NCBI GenBank assembly: GCA_031761405.1
Contig: JASEVX010000013.1
Location: 37,638,743 to 37,702,742 of the forward strand
Direction: 5' to 3'
Source: Serripes groenlandicus
Lineage: Eukaryota; Mollusca; Bivalvia; Cardiida; Cardiidae
DNA length: 64,000 bases
A program made the translations under genes and the position numbers. Of this stretch, positions 57,583 through 64,000 are shown piece by piece; position 1 is the first letter of the stretch, and each line of letters opens with the position of its first letter. The notes under the pieces are model-generated. The model was not told the origin of the DNA and did no database searches. It saw only the letters and a list, made by a program, of their open reading frames with translations.

Positions 57583-58739
57583 GACAGACGGACAGACAGG
57601 GTGATTCCTATATACCCCCCCAAACTTTGTTTGCCGGGGGGGTATAAAAACAACTTCACGGTCATTTTAACAATAAAATCACTGTTTCAGGGAAAAGCTG
57701 CTATGATTCGAAATATACTATAAAAGGTAGTGAAAGAAGAGTATGAAATGTTTTACCAAGTCATTGATTTTCCAGTTGGTCTGGTGATTTCATCAGCTTA
57801 TTGGCAAAGAATCATGAAGACTATTATAAAAGAATTAACAACATGTATGGTTAAAGAGTTCAACAGACATCCATGGGCAGAAATGTTTTCACACTAGGCT
57901 TAATCCTTTCCCACCTGCAGCAGATGACTTTGAAACTATAGCGACAAAAACCTGAAAAATCTCCATAAACAATGGCTTAATTGTTAAATAAAGTTGAAAA
58001 CATTGTGGCCAAGGGAGAAATTGCTCTTCATGGCCACAATGTTTTAACCATTTCCCTCATATAGATGCTTTCTGATGCCTCTGCTGCGGATGGGTTTTTG
58101 AAAACATAATGACAAAAGAAGAAATTGCTCATAATGAGCAATTTCTCATTTTGACACAATGTTTTCCACTTTAAGACATAGGTTATCGATTCAATTCAAG
58201 AGATTTTCCATTTTTTGACGAAATATGATCAAAGTCGTCTGCTGCAGAATTGTCGTATGAGGGAAAGGGTTAAAGCAGACGGCGTTTTGAAAACATAGTG
58301 ACAAAAGAAGAAATTGCACAGAACGTGCAATTTCTCCTTTTGTCACAATGTTTTCCACTCATAGTCATAGGTTATCCATCTGACAAAATACGTTCAAAGT
58401 CGTCTGCTGCAGAATTGTCGTATGAGGGAAAGGGTTAAAAAGTTGCCTGCTGCAATTGCGTCAAAATGTGTCTGCAGGTGGGGGAAAGGGTTAATTTATA
58501 AGTTATTATGCGGACACATATCACTTATAATATTCGGGCCTGAGTCTCTGCAATAGTTAATGTAATAATAGAAGTGATGATTACCTTTTCAATGCGGACA
58601 CATCGTTGTTAAAAGCACTAAAGAGTAGACCCACAATGTCCGCTGCTCGTGATTCTTCCTTCTGTTTGCACGGGTCTATCTTCTGAGCTGTGAACTTCAG
58701 ATTGTCAAAATGATGGAAATTGAACTTGCCTATCAAATC
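51891..58739 (-). CDS. GLS: Glutaminase, C-terminal part (ankyrin region, 3 exons; catalytic part outside window)
   Basis: Three minus-strand exons (58739-58585, 53863-53723, 52203-51891) join in frame to 202 codons plus stop. Glutaminase hydrolyses glutamine to glutamate and ammonia in mitochondria. The first exon gives [10 protein letters not shown] and [15 protein letters not shown], matching the link between the serine-dependent catalytic domain and the ankyrin repeats of animal GLS. The second gives [20 protein letters not shown], an ankyrin repeat matching the GLS pattern DYDSRTALHVAAAEGH. The third gives [12 protein letters not shown] and ILEQYG, the second ankyrin repeat, then an acidic Gln/Gly-rich tail. 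The catalytic exons must lie right of the window; nothing resembling them is seen in 58740-64000. The tail is longer than and unlike vertebrate tails. Confidence 0.88.
52236..52448. mobile_element. TTAA palindromic MITE copy
   Basis: TTAACCCTTCCCTCATATAG ... GTATGAGGGAAAGGGTTAA, inserted 33 bases upstream of the GLS terminal-exon acceptor. Confidence 0.75.
52561..52795. mobile_element. TTAA palindromic MITE copy
   Basis: TTAACCCTTTCCCTCATATA ... GTATGAGGGAAAGGGTCAA, full length. Confidence 0.78.
52905..53110 (+). mobile_element. Pearl-like element fragment
   Basis: AACCAAGGTCAAGGTCAAAG TAGCC, TTCAGGCAAAGTTTCAAGTT and GACAGACAGACAGAGGGACA GACGGACGGAC, the core plus the GACGGAC tract seen in the other pearl-like elements; no terminal hairpin. 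Confidence 0.5.
53220..53445 (-). mobile_element. tRNA-derived SINE
   Basis: Minus-strand head with GACACCACAGTCTGG and GCGAGTTCTATCCCC, body GGCTGCCCTTCTTGGCGCTC AGGGT and tail CGACGTGATATAACTGAAAA. Same subfamily as 34198-34440. Confidence 0.68.
53723..53863 (-). CDS. GLS: GLS exon: first C-terminal ankyrin repeat
   Basis: Acceptor TTTGGCAG before 53863, donor GTGAGT after 53723; phase 2 in and out. It encodes [37 protein letters not shown] and CKCNPVLKD. The [11 protein letters not shown] helix-turn-helix and the NPVLKDR ending align with the vertebrate GLS ankyrin segment. Confidence 0.89.
53961..54190 (-). mobile_element. tRNA-derived SINE
   Basis: Minus-strand body ATGGCTGCCTTCCCTGGCGC TCAGG, GACTGGCTGGTGTCAGG, tail ACAGTGATATAACTATAAAA and (CAAT)n end; head eroded. 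Confidence 0.65.
54340..54485. mobile_element. GACCAC-type short element
   Basis: CAACCTGTGTATAAAGACCA CTCATAGGAAG, CACAGGTGGTCTTTAACTAC AGGGTC and GCTATACACAGGGAAGTG; same family as 14805-14995. Confidence 0.55.
54509..55297 (+). mobile_element. Pearl-like element with ~150-bp core repeats
   Basis: Begins ACAAGAGGGCCATGATGGCC CTATATCGCTCACCTGA, has core units with AAGATTTTACAATGCACATA TAAGGAAAA and ATGTTTTTCAACGGATC, then ACGGACGTACAGACGACGCA GGACGACAACGGACG, and ends CAAAAGCTCACCTCACATTT AGTGCTTAGGTGAGCTAAAA. Both terminal hairpins are intact: a good full-length example. Confidence 0.8.
55523..55745. mobile_element. TTAA palindromic MITE copy
   Basis: TTAACCCTTTCCCTCATACG ... ATATGAGGGAAAGGGTTAA. 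Confidence 0.78.
55885..56108 (-). mobile_element. tRNA-derived SINE
   Basis: Minus-strand head GAGCCTTGGTAGCTCAATCA GG (box A-like) and GGTTGTGAGTTAGAATCC (box B), body CACTGTGACAAGCATCATTC and tail AGTGATATGACTGAACAATT. Flanked on both sides by GACCAC-type sequence (55845-55885 and 56110-56245), as if inserted into one. Confidence 0.7.
56270..57650 (+). mobile_element. Pearl-like element with ~180-bp near-identical core repeats
   Basis: Six full units from GGAGGTATGTGCACAGGAGT CCCTCGCAGG (about 56472, 56650, 56830, 57009, 57188, 57368), each with GAAGAATCCGAGGCGTATGA and TTTAGGAGGAGTAGTGCTTA CAAGAAATGT. It ends with GGACAGACAGACAGACAGAC AGACGGAC and the hairpin TATACCCCCCCAAACTTTGT TTGCCGGGGGGGTATAAAAA. 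Core units differ at only a few sites. Confidence 0.85.
57655..57900. other. GLS intron sequence, nothing recognised
   Basis: Short unique stretch between the pearl-like element and MITE copies. No exon found. Confidence 0.4.
57901..58438. mobile_element. Three head-to-tail TTAA-MITE copies
   Basis: A partial copy (57901-58042), a full copy from TTAACCATTTCCCTCATATA at 58043 to GAGGGAAAGGGTTAA at 58273, and a third without its left end (58274-58438, starting AGCAGACGGCGTTTTGAAAA). The second and third share the TTAA at 58270-58273. Confidence 0.72.
58585..58739 (-). CDS. GLS: GLS exon: post-catalytic linker
   Basis: Acceptor TTCCCAG before 58739, donor GTAATC after 58585; phase 0 in, 2 out. 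It encodes [36 protein letters not shown] and [15 protein letters not shown] plus two bases of an Arg codon. It corresponds to the segment in animal glutaminases that ends the catalytic domain and leads to the ankyrin repeats. Confidence 0.87.
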
Positions 58740-58849
58740 CTGGGAAAAAAAGTGCATGTATGATTTAGCTCAACAAGATAAAAGAGTTTCTTCAGTAGTT
58801 ACAGTTAAGAACATCTTAAAATTGACAAATTTCATAAAGCGTTCACTCA

Positions 58850-59265
58850 TTCATAACATTGTGATTGCTTTTTTCCGTTCCGCTCAGATTGAGCGAAGCA
58901 CTCATGTGATTGGATTTTTTCGTTCATTATGATTGTTTCGTTCAGAGCGCAAAATTCCGTTCCGCTCATAAAGCCTTCCAACTTCGTTCCAATCACGCTC
59001 ACGATCCAATCACGTTACGCTCAGATTGTCAATTTCATGATCTTCTTAACTGTAGACCTATGGCCAACACAACAATATATAATACAAATCATAAATGATA
59101 TATGTGGTATGCCTAGTCAATTAATTCTTATAATTTAGTCACATACATGAGTAGCTTCTAAACTGTAATTCATTGCTAAATGCAGAAAATATATTTACCA
59201 GGCTAATTTGAACATTATATCATGTAAATACGTAGTTCTTTCTAATATCACCATATTATTTCACA
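58850..59265. other. GLS intron sequence upstream of the 58739 acceptor
   Basis: 58860-59035 has several CGTTCCGCTCA / GATTGAGCG blocks (for example TTTCCGTTCCGCTCAGATTG, CAATCACGTTACGCTCAGAT), a diverged local repeat. The rest is AT-rich. No glutaminase exon was found. Confidence 0.45.
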
Positions 59266-59269
59266 AATA

Positions 59270-60545
59270 AACAAGAGCTGTCGGAGGACAGCACGCTCGA
59301 TTATATGCCGCTTATAAGTAATTCAAGGGCCATTACTCCATATTTAGGATGCAATGGAGTTATCTAACCTAATTGTACGATGATCCTTAACAAATGTGTG
59401 AAGTATGAAGTGATTTGAATTATGAAACTTTAACGCAAATGTTAAAACTGACCGAGTTTAAAAATAGCAAAACCTAAAATAAAGGTTTACCAAATGTTTG
59501 ACATCATGCAAAACCCGTTTGATATGTTGAAGAATTATATTTGATAAATGAATGATCACAATTAGAAAGGAATGTAACCAAAAATTATGAATTTATCTAA
59601 AATTCTCAAAATCAAACAAAAATCATGTTATTTATTCCCAAAAAGTCACACTCAGCATCTTCAACATACAATGTGAAGAAAGGTATTATATGTAATTATA
59701 TTCCAAATATGAAAGCCCTAACACAAGTACTTATTGAGAAAAATTAAAAAATTAAATGAAAATGCCAACTTGCCCTAAAACTTTAACCACCCAAAATCAT
59801 GTCTTTTGCCGCAAAAAGAAGGTCACACTCAGCATCTTCAGCATACAATATGAAGAAATGTATTAGATGTAATTATATTCCAAATATGAAAGCCCTAGCA
59901 TAAGTACTTATTGAGAAAAAAAAATAAAAAAAAAAAATCCAACTTGCCCTAAAACTTTAACCATCCAAAATCATGTTTTTACCCCAAAAAGAAGGTCACA
60001 CTCAGCATCTTCAGCATTCAATATAAAGAAAGGTATAAGATGTAACTACATTCCAAATATTAAAGCCGTAACACAAATACTTATTGAGAAAAATTAAAAA
60101 ATTAAATGAAAATGCCAACTTGCCCTAAAACTTTAACCACCCAAAATCACATCTTTTACCCCAAAAAGAAGGTCACACTCAGAATCTTCAGCATACAATA
60201 TGAAGACAAGTATTAGATGTGATTATATTCCAAATATAAAAGCCCTAGCATAAGTAACTATTGAGAAAAAGAAAAAAAAAAAATTCCAACTTGCCCTAAA
60301 ACTTTAACCACAGAAAATCATGTTTTTTACCCCAAAAAGAAGGTCACACTCAGTACCTTTAACATTCAATGTGAAGAAAGGTATAAGATGTAACTATATT
60401 CCAAATATTAAAGCCCTAGCACAAATACTTATGAATGAAAATGCCAACTTGCCCTAAAACTTTAACCGGACGCCGACGGAGACGCCAACGCCGACGCCGG
60501 GGTGAGTAGTAAAGCTCTCATATTCTTCGAATAGTCGGGCTAAAA
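59270..60545 (+). mobile_element. Pearl-like element with ~178-bp core repeats
   Basis: Begins ACAAGAGCTGTCGGAGGACA GC; five core units with CCAAAAAGAAGGTCACACTC AGCATCTTCA and AACTTGCCCTAAAACTTTAA CC; then GACGCCGACGGAGACGCCAA CGCCGACGCC and the end AGCTCTCATATTCTTCGAAT AGTCGGGCTAAAAA. Confidence 0.78.
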
Positions 60546-60579
60546 AGCATGAAATACATCTTCGAAAAAATATAAATAA

Positions 60580-61065
60580 ATATAACTAGAACTATCACTG
60601 AAGATGATAAATACCCCCTAAACAGCACCTTGACCTACACCATAACTTAATTAGTAAAAGGGCCATAACTCTGTAAAATATAATGCAATTGTAACCCCTT
60701 TAGGATATGCACATCTCCTCTTAGTATAGAAGCTGCATGTAGAATTTTATTGAATTCCACCCAGTGGTTTGTAAGAAATAGGCCGGACAAAATACCCCCT
60801 AAACAGCACCTTCCTACACGATAACTTAATTAGTAAAAGGGCCATAACTCTCTAAAATATCATGCAATTGTAACCCCTTTAGGATGTGCACGTCTCCTCT
60901 TGGTATAGAAGCTTCATGTAAAATTCTATTGAATTCCACCCAGTGGTTTATAAGAAATAGGCCGGACAAAATATGGCTTCCGACCGACCGACCGACGGAC
61001 AGACATACTGCCCGACACAGTGACTCCTATATATACCCCTCTTCTTCGAAGGGGGTATAAAAATA
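60580..61065 (+). mobile_element. Pearl-like element with two ~185-bp core units
   Basis: Two units with AATACCCCCTAAACAGCACC and GAATTCCACCCAGTGGTTTG TAAGAAATAG; then CCGACCGACCGACCGACGGA CAGAC and the hairpin TATATACCCCTCTTCTTCGA AGGGGGTATAAAAA. Confidence 0.78.
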
Positions 61066-61164
61066 TCTTTTTGCATAAAACAGTAGGCACTCTGTCTTCT
61101 CTGATAATGTTAAATTGAGATCCAAAATCAATTTTTAGTTTATAATTTGCTGCCTAACCACATG

Positions 61165-61384
61165 TTAACTCTTTCCCACATACAACAATTCTGCAGCAGA
61201 CGACTTTGAAAACATCTTGAAAAAAGTATAGAAAATCTCTGAAAATGAAAGTACAATAATTGAATCGAGTTGAAAACATGGTGACAAAAGGAGAAATTGC
61301 TCGTTTTGAGCAATTTCTTCTTTTGTTGCTATGTTTTCAAAATGCCGTCAGCTGCAGAGGCGTCTATATGAAGGAAAGGTTTAA
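61165..61384. mobile_element. TTAA palindromic MITE copy
   Basis: TTAACTCTTTCCCACATACA ... ATATGAAGGAAAGGTTTAA with hairpin AAATTGCTCGTTTTGAGCAA. Confidence 0.72.
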
Positions 61385-61446
61385 ACTCAACTATACATGA
61401 ATATTGTATGTGTATAGATTGTGAGAACTGATGGTGAGCTTTAAAC

Positions 61447-62067
61447 CCTTTGCCATCATACATTGGCATGAAATTCCAGGACAGAATTTTATTCAAAAAA
61501 GCTATTTTTGTTTATAAATCTTTAAACAGTTTATCTCTCGATTACATTTATAACATGTTCACAGAAACCAAAAACAGGAACTTACGATCAAGTGATCAAC
61601 ATTTGTTAATTATTCCAAAGCCTAGAATTGAATATTGTAGAAAATCTCTGACATATTCTGGTCCAAAACTATGGAATCAGATTCCTCTACATGTAAGATC
61701 CTCCAACACATTAAAAACGTTTAAAACTGCATACTTAGGTTGGTGGTACTTAAGTGGGAAGGATATTATTTCAGTGTGAATCATGTATAAGTTCATCCTA
61801 ACATCTTCAACTGTAAATAACTCCTCGCTTTTCATCCATTTTGTTGTCTATACCCATTTATATGTTGTTTTGTTTCATCTTCTGTTTGTTCGCCATTTAT
61901 ATGTTGTTTTGTTTCATCTTTTGTTTGTTCGCCATTTATATGTTTGTATAGTTGATTGTTATAATTGTCTTAATGTAAATTTTCCAGAGGCCCACATGGA
62001 AGACTGGGTAAACCCAAATGTGCTGCCTCTATAAATAAAGTCTTTATTATTATTATTATTATTATAC
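61447..62067 (+). mobile_element. 5'-truncated LINE: C-terminal end of ORF2 and 3' tail
   Basis: An ORF fragment (61450-61779) reads MKFQDRILFKKAIFVYKSLN, RNLRSSDQHLLIIPKPR and SGPKLWNQIPLHVRSSNTLK, the pattern that ends the reverse-transcriptase protein of many animal non-LTR elements (RxxFKxxxLVYKxLN ... GxKLWNxLPxxxR ... FK). After the stop comes a 3' region with GAGGCCCACATGGAAGACTG, CTCTATAAATAAAGTC and a (TTA)n tail, typical LINE 3' ends. The 5' part, including catalytic motifs, is absent, so it is dead by truncation. Confidence 0.78.
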
Positions 62068-62169
62068 AGATGCTTTCTGATGACTTTCTTGTTTCATTAT
62101 TTTCTTTACAGCATATGCAATCCATTGGAAAATGGTCTGTCATAAAGACTTCAAACGTTGTCTGTATGA

Positions 62170-62635
62170 TTGTTTGGTGTTTTATGCAGGTTTCAAAAAC
62201 TTTTCAGTTACATCGTCCATTTCAATCCCTACCAGTACTACTGGCCCATTTCAATCCCTACCAGTACTACTGGTCCATTTCAATCGCTACCAGTACTACT
62301 GATCCATTTCAATCCCTACCAGTACTACTGGTCCATTTCAATCCCTACCAGTACTACTGGTCCATTTCAATCCCTACCAGTACTACTGATCCATTTCAAT
62401 CCCTACCAGTACTACTGATCCATTTCAATCCCTACCAGTACTACTGGTCCATTTCAATCCCTACCAGTACTACTGGTTCATTTCAATCCCTACCAGTACT
62501 ACTGATCCATTTCAATCCCTACCAGTACTACTGGTCCATTTCAATCCCTACCAGTACTACTGGTCCATTTCAATCCCTACCAGTACTACTGGTTTATTTA
62601 TCCTGAGTGCCAAGGAGGGTAAACCATAACTTCCA
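62170..62635 (-). mobile_element. SINE with 29-bp internal tandem expansion
   Basis: Minus-strand tail (GTAACTGAAAAGTTTTTGAA ACC) lies at 62180-62215, body (CCTCCTTGGCACTCAGGATA AA) at 62595-62625. Between them TCCATTTCAATCCCTACCAG TACTACTGG is repeated about 13 times (62215-62592). In ordinary SINEs of this subfamily the motif TACCAGTACTACTGGTCCAT occurs once (6195-6215). The plus-strand 178-codon ORF here is an artefact. Confidence 0.8.
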
Positions 62636-62637
62636 TT

Positions 62638-63957
62638 AAACAAGAGGGCCATGAGGCCCTGGAATCGCTCACCTGAGAATGGGCTATTTAAGACTTTACT
62701 CTTTCAGCACCAATATTAACATGATTTTCCTTAAATTTGGCCTAGTGACCTAGTTTTTGTCCAGTCATGACCTATATTCGAACTAAACCTAGATATCACT
62801 AAGACAAACATTCCGACATAGTTTCATCATGCTCAAGACAAAAATGTGACTTCCAGAGTGTAAACAAGATTTTCCTTACATTTGGCCTAGTGACTTAGTT
62901 TTTGACCAGAAATAACTTGGCCTAGATATCATCAAGACAAACATTCTGACAAAGTTTCAACATGCTCAAGTTAAAATGCGGCTTCCAGAGTGTTAACAAG
63001 CTTTTCCTTCAATTTAACCTATTGACCTAGTTTTTGACCCAACATGACCTATATTCAAACTTGGCCTAGATATCACTAAGAAAAACATTCTGACATAGTT
63101 TCAAGATGCTCAAGCCAAACATGTGGCTTCCAGCATGTTAACAAGATTTCCCTTAAATTTGGCCTAGTGACCTAGTTTTTGACAGGACATGACCCATATT
63201 CAAACTTGGCCTAGATATCATCAGGACAAACTTTCTGATAAAGTTTCAAGATGCTCAAGTTTAAAATGCGACTTCCAGAGTGTTGACTAGATTTTCCTTC
63301 AATTTGGCCTAGTGACCTAGTTTTTGACCTGACATGACTCATATTCAAACTTAGCCTAGATATCACTTAGACAAATATTCTGACACAGTTTCAACATGTT
63401 CAAGCCCAAAAATGTGGCTTCCAGAGTGTTAACAAGATTTTCATTAAATTTTGCCTAGTGACCTAGTTTTTGACCCGACATGACCCAGTTTCGAACTTGG
63501 CCTAGATATCATCAAGACAAACTTTATGACAAAGTTTCAACATGCTCAAGTTTAAAATATGGCTTCCAGAGTGTTAACAAGATTTTCCTTCAATTTGGCC
63601 TAGTGACCTAGTTTTTGACACAAAATGACCTATATTCGAACTTGGCCTAGATATTACTAAGACAAACATTCTGACAAAGTTACAACATGCTCAAGCTAAA
63701 AATGCGGCTTCAAGAGTGTTAACAAGAGTTTCATTAAATTTGGCCTAGTGACCTAGTTTTTGACTCAACATGACCCAGTTTCAAACTTGGCCTAGATTTG
63801 ATATATGTTCTGATAAACTTTCATGAAGATTGGATGCAAAATGTTGCCTCTAAAGTGTTAACAAGCAAATGTTGACGACGGACGACGGACAACTGACGAT
63901 GGACAAAAGGCGATCACAAAAACTCACCTTGAGCACTTTGTGCTCTGGTGAACTAAA
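62638..63957 (+). mobile_element. Pearl-like element with ~140-bp core repeats, complete
   Basis: Begins ACAAGAGGGCCATGAGGCCC TGGAATCGCTCACCTGAG; eight or so core units with TTTGGCCTAGTGACCTAGTT TTTGACC and CTTCCAGAGTGTTAACAAGA; then GACGACGGACGACGGACAAC and the end AACTCACCTTGAGCACTTTG TGCTCTGGTGAACTAAAAA. Same family as 41930-44225 and, inverted, 20765-21590. Confidence 0.82.
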
Positions 63958-63959
63958 AA

Positions 63960-64000
63960 GTCAGGAGATTGAACCCGCAACCTCCCACACACCCCAGGTG
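63960..64000 (-). mobile_element. tRNA-SINE head, cut by window edge
   Basis: TCAGGAGATTGAACCCGCAA CCTCCCACAC is the reverse complement of a box B-type GGGAGGTTGCGGGTTCAATC, as in the SINE at 6115-6396. Confidence 0.5.

Noticed and set aside
58860..59138. ORFs with SVPLIKPSNFVPIT and similar sequence
   Set aside because: They are in a locally repeated CGTTCCGCTCA sequence in two overlapping frames, with no domain or splice support.
62070..62606. 178-codon plus-strand ORF with repeated FQSLPVLL
   Set aside because: It crosses a 29-bp minisatellite inside a SINE; the open frames come from the repeat.

Overview
The window is animal nuclear DNA, most likely from a bivalve mollusc. The clues are introns with GT-AG borders, no operons, a dense load of MITEs, tRNA-derived SINEs and pearl-like tandem-core elements of the kind known from bivalves, and two intron-rich genes on the minus strand. 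A venerid or other heterodont clam is my best guess; the genus is not established. Almost every long ORF on the plus strand is low-complexity or repeat DNA.

Gene 1 (minus strand, 36035 down to 1194, continuing past the left edge) is a secreted or surface protein read from 19 exons. A signal-peptide exon (35963-36035) is followed by three exons for an N-terminal domain with a CCG...W...WR...DVIGW pattern (31572-28703), and then by eight cadherin-like beta-sandwich repeats. Each repeat is split into an A exon (PxFxGLP...FxVTDxDDTITC) and a B exon (FEIWLKA...VxITCTDGT...VxxxD). From repeat 2 on, A exons run phase 0 to 1 and B exons phase 1 to 0, so every A+B pair is a symmetric 0-0 module. All 19 exons join in frame (2788 nt, 929 codons plus one base). 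Repeats 2-7 carry one Cys in A and one in B, suggesting a disulfide per domain.

The introns of gene 1 are unusual. At least four exons have, downstream of their 5' splice site, a tandem array of decayed copies of their own 3' end plus donor plus intron (660-1193, 17778-18640, about 20260-22640, 30405-31410). One exon has three copies of its 3' splice site and exon start separated by (AAT)n (27271-27600). Two other donors abut unrelated minisatellites (2085-2770 and 6885-7370).

Gene 2 (minus strand, 58739 down to 51891) is the 3' end of a glutaminase (GLS): three exons covering the region after the catalytic domain, the C-terminal ankyrin repeats and a Gln/Gly-rich tail. The catalytic exons lie beyond the right edge.

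The rest is repeats. There are about 30 copies of a roughly 230-bp TTAA-flanked palindromic MITE with piggyBac-like ends; a palindromic MITE with GAGCCGTCCCGCGAG ends, once amplified into an eight-unit array with a two-unit higher-order period (7698-9571); tRNA-derived SINEs, two with an internal segment expanded; several pearl-like elements (41930-44535, 46717-48325, 54509-55297, 56270-57650, 59270-61065, 62638-63957); a 5'-truncated LINE (61447-62067); long (CT)n and (GAC)n tracts; and two large inverted repeats. I saw no functional tRNA, rRNA or CRISPR array.
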